Shown here: positions 26,200 through 34,284 of the stretch, in pieces
Position numbering within the stretch: position 1 is the stretch's first letter
Layout of the letters: the number at the start of each line of letters is the position of its first letter
Position numbers and translations under genes: made by a program
The notes under the pieces: generated by a model
Seen by the model: the letters and a program-made list of their open reading frames with translations, nothing else
Databases searched by the model: none
What the model was told of the DNA's origin: nothing
Source: DASUPK01 sp963801055
GTDB taxonomy: Bacteria; Actinomycetota; Thermoleophilia; Solirubrobacterales; 70-9
Length of the DNA stretch: 64,000 bases
Assembly (NCBI GenBank): GCA_963801055.1
Contig: CAWDDE010000003.1
Coordinates: 310,001 to 374,000 of the forward strand
Reading direction: 5' to 3'

Positions 26200-27079
26200 A
26201 TGGGTCAGGAATACGACCATCGCGTACCGCCCGAGATCGATGGGGCTACCCATCGATACGTGGAAGCGGGCGGGACAAGGTTCCATGTTCGCGGAGGCGG
26301 GGGAAGGCGACCCGGTCCTCTTGCTGCACGGATGGCCACAGCACCACGGCCTCTGGCGCCACGTCATCGGTGCCCTGGCGCCCCAATACAGGCTGCTTGC
26401 CCCCGACCTCCGGGGCTTCGGCTGGAGCGAGGCGCCGGGCCACGGATACGACGGGGACACCTTTGCGAGGGACCAGATCGCACTCCTCGACGCTCTCGGC
26501 ATTGAACGGGTGAAGGTGATCGGGCACGACTGGGGCGGGTGGACGACGATGCTCCTGGGCGTCGACCACGGCGAGCGAGTCGAGCGCATCTTCGTAATCG
26601 ATGCTCCTCATCCATGGCCGCGGCTGCGGCTCGCGCTGATCCCGGAGCTATGGCGGAGCTGGTACGCGATCGCCCTTGCGACGCCGAGCCTCGGCCCCTG
26701 GCTGCTCCGACGGACCGACTTCGCCAAGGGCATCCTCAGGCGCGGGACCGCGCCGGCAACGTTCGGGCCGGCCGAGCTCGAGGGCTACGCCGACAGCTTC
26801 CGCGCGCCGGCGCGCGCGAAGGCGATCAGCGCCCTGTACCGCTACTACTGCTCCGCCTTCCTCAGCGCCTTCCGCGGCGCCTGGCGAGACAAGCGCCTGA
26901 CGGTCCCGACGCTGCTGCTGTCGGGCGCCCGCGACCTCTACATCACACCCAAGCTATCCGAGGGATGGGAGCCCCATGCCGATCAGATGCGCGTCGAGAT
27001 CGTGCCGGAGGTGGGGCATTTCCTCGTCGACGAGCGGCCGGAGCTCGTCGTCGATCGGGCGCGCGAATTCTTCGGCTAG
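26200..27079 (+). pseudogene. Epoxide-hydrolase-like alpha/beta hydrolase, +1 frameshift
   Basis: The true N-terminus (EIDGATHRYVEAGGTRFHV) is in the frame that starts at ATG 26200; the rest, from AEAGEGDPVLLLHGWPQHH on, is one base over. The whole locus is 880 bases (3n+1). Dropping one base around 26287-26291 (CATGTTCGCGG) restores a protein of about 292 residues. The catalytic parts are intact: HGWPQ, nucleophile Asp in VIGHDWGGW, the acid in LSGARDLYI and the His in EVGHFLVDERPE. An ATG at 26240 gives a shorter in-frame product that lacks the first beta strand. An Asp nucleophile indicates an epoxide hydrolase or dehalogenase type. Confidence 0.8.
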
Positions 27080-27212
27080 CCCTGGCGCGGGCTTCGACCT
27101 GCCGGCGTTGGCGAGGTCATGCAGCCGGCCCCGCTCCCGGGACTACGCCGAGGCTGAGCGGCTAACGGGACCCGGAACTTGGGCAGAAGTGGGGCAACAA
27201 ACCGGATACCCA

Positions 27213-27253
27213 TCCATGCAAAGCGCCGCTTCTCGTCCAAAGCGGCGCTTTTT
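27213..27253. terminator. Hairpin repeat family, copy 2, terminator-like
   Basis: AAAGCGCCGCTT (27220-27231) and AAGCGGCGCTTT (27240-27251) form a perfect 12-bp stem with loop CTCGTCCA, followed by TTTTTGA. It lies between the stops of the convergent hydrolase (27079) and creatininase (27316) genes, so it can end transcription from the left. The stem and the CCATGC leader recur in the other family copies. Confidence 0.7.
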
Positions 27254-27315
27254 GATCTCAGTCGATGGACGCTCTCGAGCAGCTGGCGATTTCGCTTCGC
27301 TGAGCGCGCGCCGGC

Positions 27316-28077
27316 TCAGAACTCGGGGTCGCGCTCGGCGCGTGCCCGCGTGAGGAGCGCGGCCAGCGCCTTGACCAGCTCGGCTAGGAGCTCCGCACCG
27401 CGCGCCGCCGATGCCGTGCTCGGCTTCCCCACCACTCCGCTGCCGGTCACGGCCGGCATTGCGTAGGAGAGGACGAGCCCGACGGTCCTGTCGGGCTCGT
27501 CGACCGTCCGCTCGGTCTGGACCTGCGACTCCGCGAGGTGCAGCACCATCGATGTCTCTGCCTCGTTCGCGTGAAAGTCGAGAGCGTCCTCTGTGTAGCG
27601 CGCGGCGATCGCGGGAGTGAGATCGAAGATCGAGACGAAGCGCGGACGCAGGTCTGGAAGCTCGTGACGGAGCTGCAGAATCGCGCTCTGGCAGGGTGGC
27701 CCGTTGGTCGCGTGCCCGTTGACGATCACGAGCTTGCGAAAGCCCGATGCATGTGCCCAGCGGCCCACCTCGACGACCACCTCGGTCATCGTCGTCGGGT
27801 GCAGCGACAGCGTTCCGGGCCAGCGATCGGTGTGTCCGAGCGAGCATCCGTAGGGAAGCGCCGGCAGCACCACGTCTCCGGTCTGCTCAGCCGCCGCGTT
27901 CGCCACGTGATCGGCCAGCAGCGTGTCGGTGCCGGTGGCGAGGTGCCGGCCGTGCTGCTCGGTGGCGCCGACCGGAAGAACCGCCACGGCGCCGGCGGCC
28001 GCCGCTTCGCCGATCTCCTCCATCGTTATTGCCGCCCAGCGCACCGGCGGAATATATTCGCGCGGTGCCGACGCCAC
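27316..28077 (-). CDS. Creatininase/mycofactocin-type amidohydrolase family protein
   Basis: A 253-residue metal-dependent amidohydrolase. AVLPVGATEQHGRHLATGTDT supplies the Glu/His/Asp ligands, LVIVNGHATN the next, and LDFHANEAETSMVL the last, as in creatininase and ArfB/MftE relatives. The family cleaves small cyclic or formyl amides; the substrate here is unknown. GTG at 28077 keeps the conserved PPVRWAAIT lead but overlaps the divergent GlnT-like start by 13 bases; GTG at 28041 would avoid that. Confidence 0.85.
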   Translation of the reverse strand: MASAPREYIPPVRWAAITMEEIGEAAAAGAVAVLPVGATEQHGRHLATGTDTLLADHVANAAAEQTGDVVLPALPYGCSLGHTDRWPGTLSLHPTTMTEVVVEVGRWAHASGFRKLVIVNGHATNGPPCQSAILQLRHELPDLRPRFVSIFDLTPAIAARYTEDALDFHANEAETSMVLHLAESQVQTERTVDEPDRTVGLVLSYAMPAVTGSGVVGKPSTASAARGAELLAELVKALAALLTRARAERDPEF

Positions 28078-29438
28078 AGTACGCCCCAGCCGTGCTCGAA
28101 GAGGTGCGCGAGCGCCTCCGTTCCGCGGGTGTCGAATACTGCATGGCGACGTACTCGGACGGCCACGGCATCGCCAAATGCAAGACCGTCCCGATCGATC
28201 ACTTCCACGACATGATGCACGGCTCCGAGCTGTTCACGGGCGCCGCGCTCGACATGCTTGGCCAGTCCCCCGCCGACGACGAGCTTGCGGTATGGCCGGA
28301 TCCAGACGCGATCGTCCAGCTGCCGTGGCGCCCCAACGTCGCGTTCGCGCCCGGGAACCTCTATCTCCACGCCGAGCCGTATCCGATGTGCCCGCGCACG
28401 GTGCTCACGCGGCAGGCCGAGCGGGCCCGCGAGCGGGGGTTCGTCTTCAACCTCGGAATGGAAACCGAGTTCTTCTTCGTCCGCACGGACGAGCTCGGGC
28501 GGCCCGAGCCGTGGAACCCGCGCGACACGCTCGGCAAGCCCTGCTACGACGCGGTCGGGATGCTCGAGTCGATCCACTTCCTCGACGAGATGGTCGGCTA
28601 CATGAACGCGCTCGGCTGGGACGTGCACTCGTTCGACCACGAGGACGGCAACGGCCAGTACGAGTTCGACTTCAGCTACACAGACGCCGTCGCGATGGCC
28701 GACCGCTTCATGCTGTTCCGCATGATGGCCAAGGAGGTTGCGCGCTCGCATGGTTACGAGGCAACCTTCATGGCGAAGCCCTGGAGCGACCGCACCGGGG
28801 GCGGCGCTCACTTCAACATGTCGCTCGCGTCTGTCAGCAGCGGCGAAAACCTGTTTGCGCCCGACGCGGACGGCGACGCGTACGGCTGCGGGATCTCCGA
28901 GCTCGGGTACCGCTTCCTTGCCGGCCTTCTGGTGCACGCGCCCGCGATCGTGGCGGTCACCTGCCCGACGGTGAACTCGTACAAGCGACTGATCCGGCGC
29001 GGAGCGATGAGCGGGTCGACCTGGGCACCGGTGTTCGTCTCGTACGGACGCAACAACCGCACGCACATGCTGCGGGTGCCGACGAAATCGCCTCGGGTTG
29101 AGTCACGGGCAGTCGACGCCTCGGTGAACGCCTACCTCGGCGCCGCGATGGTCCTCGCCGCGGGGCTAGAGGGCATCGAGCGCGAACTCGACCCTGGGCC
29201 GCCCATCGATCGCGACATGTACGTACAGAGCAACGACCAGATAGCCGAGCTCGGCGTCGAGCGGCTGCCGCGGACCCTCGCCGAGGCGATTGACGCATTC
29301 GAGGCGGATCCACTGACGCTGGAGGTCTTCGGCCCCGACCTGCACGAGGCATACATCGACTTCAAGCGCTCCGAGTGGGAGGACTTCCACAACACCGTCA
29401 GTCAGTGGGAGTGGGAGCGCTACTTGACCTTCTATTAA
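28065..29438 (+). CDS. GlnT-type glutamine synthetase family protein
   Basis: A 457-residue ligase of the glutamine synthetase fold. FNLGMETEFFFV and DHEDGNGQYEFDF supply metal ligands, FMAKPWSDRTGGGAHFNMSL the ATP and substrate region, and RAVDASVNAYLGAAMVLAAGLEG the C-terminal block. The N-terminal YSDGHGIAKCKTVPIDHF is the GlnT (type III-like) pattern. Such enzymes make glutamine or another gamma-glutamyl amide. The divergent creatininase-family hydrolase suggests a joint role in amide or amine nitrogen use; inferred from context only. Confidence 0.87.
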   Translation: MPTPQYAPAVLEEVRERLRSAGVEYCMATYSDGHGIAKCKTVPIDHFHDMMHGSELFTGAALDMLGQSPADDELAVWPDPDAIVQLPWRPNVAFAPGNLYLHAEPYPMCPRTVLTRQAERARERGFVFNLGMETEFFFVRTDELGRPEPWNPRDTLGKPCYDAVGMLESIHFLDEMVGYMNALGWDVHSFDHEDGNGQYEFDFSYTDAVAMADRFMLFRMMAKEVARSHGYEATFMAKPWSDRTGGGAHFNMSLASVSSGENLFAPDADGDAYGCGISELGYRFLAGLLVHAPAIVAVTCPTVNSYKRLIRRGAMSGSTWAPVFVSYGRNNRTHMLRVPTKSPRVESRAVDASVNAYLGAAMVLAAGLEGIERELDPGPPIDRDMYVQSNDQIAELGVERLPRTLAEAIDAFEADPLTLEVFGPDLHEAYIDFKRSEWEDFHNTVSQWEWERYLTFY

Positions 29439-29630
29439 CTACTGACCCGCTGGCAGGTCGCGACGTACTCCGCGAAGATCCCGGTCTCGAATCTCCTCGA
29501 TACTCGCGTCAAGCTCCTCGAAGGTGGCGTCGACGTTCGCCCACCACTGCCTGAGCCCCTCGTCACCGTGGTAGGCATCGTCGCCCTCAACCTGCGCCGT
29601 GAACGGGTACCAGGCGGCCTCGGGGTGCGG
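29439..29630 (-). pseudogene. NTF2/SnoaL-like gene remnant (N-terminal part)
   Basis: The frame encodes DPHPEAAWYPFTAQVEGDDA, then YHGDEGLRQWWANVDATFEE and LDASIEEIRD, the first two thirds of a SnoaL-like domain (family pattern: YxGxEGxRxWW). It breaks off right after EEIRD with RDLRGVRRDLPAGQ-stop, which is not domain sequence, and no clean start codon precedes it. Its stop is at 29439, so it abuts the GlnT-like stop. Confidence 0.5.
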
Positions 29631-29745
29631 ATCTCCACCATCGCCTTCCTCGCGCTCCTGCTTCTCGCGCTTCGAGCCACACCGAAGGGCCCGAGAGCGG
29701 CTCGGACACATGACGGGAGGTCGTCTCCCGCCGGCGCTGAACGGC

Positions 29746-30633
29746 TCAAGCGCGCACGACGCCTCCGACGAGCATTCCGGAGCCGAGGTGCGTGCCGAGC
29801 ACCGGCCCCACCTCGGTGCAGAACAGCGGAGCCGCGCCGAAGATCTCGGTCCCCTGAGCGACCAGATACTCGGCGTCCTCGGGTGACTGGGCGTGTTGCA
29901 CAACCCAGTCCGTTGCGCCGCGGTGGTGAAGCCCGCGCAGGTATTGGTCCATCCGCTCCAACGCGCGCTTCTTCGTTCGTACGCGGCCGACGGGGGAGAT
30001 CTCGGTGCCGAAGGTCAAGATCGGCTTGACCTTCAGCGCCGTCCCGGCCATCGCCTGTGCCGCCCCGATGCGCCCACCGCGGCGCAGGTATTCGAGAGTG
30101 TCTAGGCAAAACCAGATGTCGAGGCGCTGGCGGGCTTGGCGCACGGTATCGACGACGGCGTCCAGCTCGGCGCCTTGCTCGGCTGCGCGCGCGGCGGCCA
30201 CGACGAGGCAACCCAGACCGCCGGCGCCGGTCTGGCTGTCGACGACCTGTATGCGCCCGGGATGCCCTTCCTCGGCCAGGGAGCGCGCCGCCTCAGTCGC
30301 GCTCTCACACGTCCCAGAGATGCCGGCGGCTATGTGAACGGAGACCACGTCGCGCCCTGCACTGACGAGCGGCTCGTAGCAGGCGCGAAAGTCTCCCACC
30401 GACGGCTGCGAGGTCGACGGCAGCGTCGGGGATTCGCGCAGCCGCGCATAGAAGGCGTCGAGGTCGTCGTACTCATGCTCGGGCCGCAGGTCACCATCCC
30501 AGCCCACATACAGGCTGACCTCGCGAATCCCCCACCGGTCGACCAGCCCCCGAGGCAGATACGGCGTGCTGTCGGTCACCACGGCGACACCGGCCCGCAC
30601 GTCGGGGGTTCGGAAGTCTCGAGAGGCGCTCAC
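29746..30633 (-). CDS. DegV-family fatty-acid-binding protein
   Basis: A 295-residue DegV protein: VAVVTDSTPYLPRGLVDRWG at the start, LPSTSQPSVGDFRACYEPL, VSVHIAAGISGTCESATEAA and VVDSQTGAGGLGCLVVAAA for the fatty-acid-binding half, and LEYLRRGGRIG, PILTFGTEISPVGRVRT and the GPVLGTHLGSGMLVGG end for the second half. In Firmicutes the homologue (FakB) presents fatty acids to the FakA kinase; no FakA is seen in the window. GTG at 30633 is the best start. Confidence 0.9.
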   Translation of the reverse strand: MSASRDFRTPDVRAGVAVVTDSTPYLPRGLVDRWGIREVSLYVGWDGDLRPEHEYDDLDAFYARLRESPTLPSTSQPSVGDFRACYEPLVSAGRDVVSVHIAAGISGTCESATEAARSLAEEGHPGRIQVVDSQTGAGGLGCLVVAAARAAEQGAELDAVVDTVRQARQRLDIWFCLDTLEYLRRGGRIGAAQAMAGTALKVKPILTFGTEISPVGRVRTKKRALERMDQYLRGLHHRGATDWVVQHAQSPEDAEYLVAQGTEIFGAAPLFCTEVGPVLGTHLGSGMLVGGVVRA

Positions 30634-30770
30634 GCGAGGGCGAAGCCTACGGGCCTCACGCCCGCCCAAGTAGGCATCCAGCTTGAGTGGGGCCCACGCG
30701 CAGGGCAACCCGCTCGTTTCTTTTGCTTACGGAGCCCCGGAGCACGAGGTTCCGCGGTAGAACCCAGCAC

Positions 30771-31121
30771 GTGACTGTCAGCAGAGCGGTGCCAAACATC
30801 AAGTCGGAGCAGTCGGCCGAGACACGCGATTTCTTTGTAGACCTGCTTGGCTTCGAGGTGGCGATGGACCTGGGGTGGGTCGTGACCGTCGCGTCGCCGA
30901 CCGACACCTCTGTCCAGGTGACCATCGTCGGCAACGACGATCCGGCGGCTCCTGGGATCTCGGTGGAGGTAGCCGACGTTGATTCCGTGCACTCCGCGGC
31001 CTTGGAGCAGGGCCTCGAGATCATCTATCCGCTTCGGGAAGAGGAGTGGGGAGTCAGGCGGTTCATGCTTCGCGAGCCGAGCGGAACGGTTGTCAATGTC
31101 TTGTCGCACCGCTCCGACTGA
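30771..31121 (+). CDS. VOC-family (glyoxalase-like) protein
   Basis: A 116-residue single VOC domain: AVPNIKSEQSAETRDFFVDL, LGFEVAMDLGW, PGISVEVADVDSVHSAALEQ and REPSGTVVNVLSH give the paired beta-alpha-beta-beta-beta modules. The metal ligands are not fully clear: one Glu in ISVEV is present. This could be a dioxygenase-like, glyoxalase-like or binding protein. GTG start at 30771. Confidence 0.8.
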   Translation: MTVSRAVPNIKSEQSAETRDFFVDLLGFEVAMDLGWVVTVASPTDTSVQVTIVGNDDPAAPGISVEVADVDSVHSAALEQGLEIIYPLREEEWGVRRFMLREPSGTVVNVLSHRSD

Positions 31122-31210
31122 GCCGCTACCCCAAATCCAGACGCGAGCCTCATTGCGCGCCGGGCGGCCGCAGGGTGACGACGGAGGCAGTGAGGCCGGG
31201 ACGACGACGA

Positions 31211-31268
31211 GATAGCCGCTTTGGACGAAGAGCAGGACTATCGCTTTTCGTCCAAAGCGGCGCTTTTC
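31211..31268. repeat. Hairpin repeat family, copy 3 (inverted pair)
   Basis: CCGCTTTGGACGAA (31216-31229) is the exact reverse complement of TTCGTCCAAAGCGG (31247-31260), with a 17-base spacer. The left arm reads as a right-hand half copy in reverse, the right arm as a forward half. It lies between convergent genes that end at 31121 and 31302, a terminator-like position. Confidence 0.7.
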
Positions 31269-31301
31269 AAATCTGCGCCTCCTTGCGCGAGAGTGGCGGT
31301 A

Positions 31302-31562
31302 CTACCCCTCGACGAGTGCCAAGATCGTCTGGGGGCGAACACCGTCGTGTTTCATCACCTCCGCCGCCTCCTCAGACTCAAGGGCCTCCTGCCAGTCAGA
31401 GATGTCCGGGGCCTCGACGATCAGCCCGACCCGATTCGAGCCCTCCGGGTCTCGAAAAGTGCGCAACGTCATTCCGCGCGGCCCGAAGAATTCCTCTCGC
31501 TTCGGTGAAGCAAGCCACTGATCGACGTCGTCTACCTCGTGGAACACCAGCATGGTCGGCAT
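31302..31562 (-). CDS. Hypothetical protein, 86 aa
   Basis: The sequence MPTMLVFHEVDDVDQWLASP, then KREEFFGPRGMTLRTFRDPE and GSNRVGLIVEAPDISDWQEA, has the order expected of a small ferredoxin-like dimeric alpha/beta-barrel protein, but I do not recognise a named family. No motif for cofactor or metal. The ATG at 31562 fits the start of the conserved-looking part; sequence upstream runs into copy 4 of the hairpin repeat. Confidence 0.65.
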   Translation of the reverse strand: MPTMLVFHEVDDVDQWLASPKREEFFGPRGMTLRTFRDPEGSNRVGLIVEAPDISDWQEALESEEAAEVMKHDGVRPQTILALVEG

Positions 31563-31654
31563 CGTTGCCTCATCTTTCCCACAGCGAGAAGCTGTGCGGC
31601 GTCGTGGTGTGCGAGCACGAGAGACGGTAATCGGTTTCTCCCGGCCCCCGCCAC

Positions 31655-31690
31655 TCCATGCAAAGCGCCGCTTTTCGTCCAAAGCGATAG
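31655..31690 (+). repeat. Hairpin repeat family, copy 4
   Basis: Contains CCATGCAAAGCGCCGCTTTT and CGTCCAAAGCG, i.e. the full left stem and part of the right stem, after which it diverges (ATAGCGAGCC). It lies between the 86-residue gene start and the SnoaL-like remnant. Confidence 0.65.
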
Positions 31691-31697
31691 CGAGCCG

Positions 31698-31815
31698 CTA
31701 CTCCAGCAGCCCGGCGGCTTCGAGGGCTCCTCGAAGTCTGTGTAGAGGACGAGACGCACGACCTTGCCTTTGCGCGAGTGAACAGGCTCCCACCCGGATC
31801 CCGGACACCGTTCGC
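31698..31815 (-). pseudogene. NTF2/SnoaL-like gene remnant (C-terminal part)
   Basis: The minus strand encodes GWEPVHSRKGKVVRLVLYTD FEE in one frame and ALEAAGLLE-stop in the next. Adding one base at the junction gives the standard SnoaL-like ending (DGKVVRLxxYxDxEEALEAAGL). No upstream part of the domain precedes it. The N-terminal part of a similar domain is found separately at 29439-29630, but whether both come from one gene is unknown. Confidence 0.55.
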
Positions 31816-31818
31816 CGA

Positions 31819-32301
31819 TCAGGTCTCGTGACGAATGACGGGGTCGATCTCCATCGCGCACTTGAGGCTGTTGGCGATGTAGCAGCCGGCGTGCGCCTTC
31901 TCAACGAGCCTCTCGACCCGCGTCGCATCCGTTTCGCTCGCGACCGTTATCGAGGGAGACAGGCGAATCTCGGTGACCTTGGGGGGGCGGGCCCGCTCGT
32001 CCATCGAGGCGGAGGCCCGATCCTCGTAGGAGATCACGGCGACCCTCGAGCGAGCCGCCAGGGCGAGAAACTCGAGGAGCTGGCACGAGCTCGCGGCGAC
32101 GAGCAGCAGTTGCTCGGGGTTGAGCTCTGCCGCGTCGCCGCGGAAGACGGGGTCGGCGCTCAGTCTCAGCTCGATCTCGGACGGGGCGACAACGACGCTG
32201 TGCTGGCGGCTGTAGGCCTCGTATCCATCCGCGGTGCTCCCGCGCCAGCTCAGCGAGCAGGCGTATTTGTGCAGGTGCCCGTCCTCTCCGACGGAGCTCA
32301 T
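31819..32301 (-). CDS. OsmC/Ohr-family protein
   Basis: A 160-residue peroxidase-like protein. The two reactive cysteines are visible in LLLVAASSCQLLEFLALAAR and AHAGCYIANS, the positions typical of OsmC-like hydroperoxide reductases; SADPVFRGDAAELNPEQLL is the family linker. It would detoxify organic hydroperoxides in the cytosol with a thiol donor. The ATG at 32301 fits the family start (EDGHLHKYACSLSWRG). Confidence 0.87.
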   Translation of the reverse strand: MSSVGEDGHLHKYACSLSWRGSTADGYEAYSRQHSVVVAPSEIELRLSADPVFRGDAAELNPEQLLLVAASSCQLLEFLALAARSRVAVISYEDRASASMDERARPPKVTEIRLSPSITVASETDATRVERLVEKAHAGCYIANSLKCAMEIDPVIRHET

Positions 32302-32654
32302 GCCACCCGCTGCGAGCTCGCCTCGCGCGCGCGCCGCTCTATGAATTCGTTGATCGCCTGCGTGTCGTAGTGGCACATCTGGGCCCGCGCGAGCTTGCCG
32401 CGTCGTCCCGCGTCGTCAGCTAACGACGATACGGGTCGTTGACGCTAGGGGCCGTCATCTTGGCTCCGTTCGTGGGGTTCCAGAGGGGACGCTCGAGAGG
32501 GGTGGGACCGGCGATGCGGCTGGCATCGGCGACGCGGCTGGGATCGGTGACGGTGGCGGAATCGGTGTGTTCTTCGTGGGCATATGGATACGGTATCAGA
32601 ATTCATGAACTACTTTTCTAGTAACGGTAGGCAGCAGTCACACGGGACCGGGCG
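32302..32654. other. Unassigned 353-bp stretch
   Basis: No gene is supported. The plus strand has one open frame ending at about 32606 with a degenerate DAAGIGDAAGIGDGGGIG repeat and a hydrophobic VFFVGIWIRY end; it has no convincing start. The 32590-32630 part is unusually AT-rich for the window (GAATTCATGAACTACTTTTC), as expected for a promoter or insertion junction. Confidence 0.4.
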
Positions 32655-32709
32655 GTGCTGGGACTTCTCGACTAACCACGCGCATGTCCTGGTCTGCGTG
32701 GCTCGTGGC
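32655..32709 (+). pseudogene. Fragment of a winged-helix regulator gene
   Basis: Encodes RCWDFSTNHAHVLVCVARG, nearly the same as WDFLTNHAHVLVCVAHD in the winged-helix gene at 32751-33071, but on the opposite strand. DNA identity across about 55 bases is roughly 80 percent. No start or continuation is present, so it is a decayed duplicate in inverted orientation next to its parent-like gene. Confidence 0.6.
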
Positions 32710-32750
32710 AACCACCACGCGGCCCCACCCCTCAGCCGATTAGAGACTTG

Positions 32751-33071
32751 CTAGCCCTCCGACAGGACTTTGAGCAACTCACCGACCTCGCGCTCCTGGA
32801 CGAGGGGATGCCGCAGGGGAAGCTCAGGCTTGACCTGGTAGCGGTTCCGCCGGCCCTGTCGCTCGCGCACGACGTAGCCCTCTTCGACGAGCTCGGACAG
32901 GATCCGGTGGGCGGCACGCTCGGTGATCCCTACCGCGGCGGCAATGTCGCGCAGGCGGATGCCCGAGTCATGAGCCACACAGACGAGGACGTGGGCGTGG
33001 TTTGTCAGAAAGTCCCAGCGGGGGACCGATGTTTGAGAACCCTGCTCCAACATTCCGGAAGATTGTTTCAT
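32751..33071 (-). CDS. Winged-helix transcriptional regulator (MarR/ArsR-like)
   Basis: A 106-residue protein: WDFLTNHAHVLVCVAHDSGI, RLRDIAAAVGITERAAHRIL and SELVEEGYVVRERQGRRNRY form a helix-turn-helix followed by the wing, then a short tail (LPLRHPLVQEREVGELLKVL) that could dimerise. No ligand or metal site is evident. It may regulate itself or the OsmC-type gene downstream. Confidence 0.8.
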   Translation of the reverse strand: MKQSSGMLEQGSQTSVPRWDFLTNHAHVLVCVAHDSGIRLRDIAAAVGITERAAHRILSELVEEGYVVRERQGRRNRYQVKPELPLRHPLVQEREVGELLKVLSEG

Positions 33072-33353
33072 GAATAGATGATACATTGTGAGTTCGACAC
33101 CGCCTTTAGAGCACGCGGCCGTCCGTTGTCCCGCAGCGACGAAGGCAAAGCGAAGAGGGCCCTTCGGTGAAGGCCGGGGGGCGGAAGGAGATCAGCCATC
33201 GCCGGAACCGCCACGCCAACCCCAACCGAGCGCTCCCAGGCTCGGCTGCTGCGGTCGGATCGGTCAGAGGACTGGCTCGCGGCCTCGGATCACCGGTGCG
33301 AGTCCATCCCCGCCGGATCACTGATCTCGCCACACGACGACGCGGTCGGGCGG

Positions 33354-33551
33354 TTGGAGGGGGCGCTTGCGGAGCAGGGACGCCGTCGCCGCCGGTACGA
33401 GGCGGCATTTGAAACTTCGGACGAGCCGAACGCCCGCGCCCGGCTGTCCGAGGCAAACGAGCTCGTTGCGACGCGCGTGAGGTGGCTTGAGTGGATCGAC
33501 CAGCACTGGGACCGCGGCAGATCGACCGCGCTCGCGAGGAGGACGAGATGA
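33354..33551 (+). CDS. Small helical protein, start uncertain
   Basis: The frame encodes LEGALAEQGRRRRRYEAAFE, then TSDEPNARARLSEANELVAT and RVRWLEWIDQHW, a charged, mostly helical protein with no known domain. The frame stays open upstream to about 33185, where GGAAGGAG precedes it, so the gene may be longer, but no ATG, GTG or TTG is well placed. Overlaps the next small gene by ATGA. Confidence 0.4.
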   Translation: MEGALAEQGRRRRRYEAAFETSDEPNARARLSEANELVATRVRWLEWIDQHWDRGRSTALARRTR

Positions 33552-33691
33552 GCACCGGCAAGCGATCGCAACCGGCAGCACGACGGCGCGGCGAGCTCCA
33601 TCGCGCCATTGGCGACCGCCAGGTCGGCCAATCCATGGGAGCGCGCCGACGCCTGAACGCACTCCCGCTCAGAGCGGGCCGGGGGTCGTGA
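33548..33691 (+). CDS. Small basic protein, 47 aa
   Basis: The ATG at 33548 overlaps the stop of the previous small gene (ATGA) and is preceded by GCGAGGAGGACGAG, a strong ribosome site. The product (MSTGKRSQPAARRRGELHRA, then IGDRQVGQSMGARRRLNALP) is basic and Arg-rich, perhaps nucleic-acid binding. No family recognised. Confidence 0.4.
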   Translation: MSTGKRSQPAARRRGELHRAIGDRQVGQSMGARRRLNALPLRAGRGS

Positions 33692-33820
33692 AGGCGAGAT
33701 GACGGCTCGCCAAGACGAGGAGACAGCCCGTGGGCAGATCGCGGTAGGCGCGCGAGCTGGCGATTGCCCCCTCCATAAGCGCAAGCGCCTACATGCGATA
33801 TGCGGGGAGCAGTCAGGGCG

Positions 33821-34039
33821 ATGACCTCTCTGCGTCGCCTGGACGAACTGAGAGCGGATGCCCGCTACCACCGCGATTGCCGTGACCTCTACCGGGCCGA
33901 GATGTACGGTCCGCGGCCGGCGAGTCTTGTCCAACTGAAGGAGTTGGAGCGGGATTGCGTCTTCTCTGAGGCGCGCCTCCGGAGGGCCGAGCAAGAACTC
34001 CAAGCGGAGACGGTACGGCTACGGGCGCTGGCTGAGTGA
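33821..34039 (+). CDS. Small coiled-coil protein, 72 aa
   Basis: MTSLRRLDELRADARYHRDC, then RDLYRAEMYGPRPASLVQLK and ELERDCVFSEARLRRAEQEL form two helices joined by a Gly-Pro turn, with a heptad-like pattern in the second. Function unknown. It is followed by hairpin repeat copy 5 at 34061, which may end its transcript. Confidence 0.5.
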   Translation: MTSLRRLDELRADARYHRDCRDLYRAEMYGPRPASLVQLKELERDCVFSEARLRRAEQELQAETVRLRALAE

Positions 34040-34060
34040 CGAGACCCGCCCACTGATCAC

Positions 34061-34091
34061 AGTGCCGCTTCTCGTCCAAAGCGGCGCTCTT
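34061..34091 (+). repeat. Hairpin repeat family, copy 5
   Basis: GTGCCGCTTCTCGTCCAAAG followed by CGGCGCTCTTAG keeps loop and right stem of copy 2 and most of the left stem. The flank AGTCGATG after it also occurs after copy 2 (27261-27268), so the repeated unit is longer than the hairpin. It lies 21 bases after the stop of the 72-residue gene. Confidence 0.65.
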
Positions 34092-34284
34092 AGTCGATGA
34101 CAGCGCCGCCTGCGCGGGCCTGCCCTAGGCCGCTCGGTGCGGCCTTTTTCTGCCGTCCTCTACCCGAAGTGGACCCGGACCTGCTAGGTGTAGCCCCACT
34201 AGGGCCACAGACAGCGATCCCCACACAGACACAGCGGGGCGCGACGTCGAGGGGCTATAGCTGCACTAAACGAGAGGGGCAACC

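Noticed and set aside
29690..29760. Possible further copy of the 45-bp repeat (SAGGRRPPVM reading on the minus strand)
   Set aside because: Only short, gapped similarity to the MRGRxAGxAEERPV element; could be chance in GC-rich DNA.
32500..32606. Plus-strand frame with DAAGIG repeats as a gene
   Set aside because: No start codon with ribosome site, less than 60 residues of plausible sequence and no similarity that I recognise.
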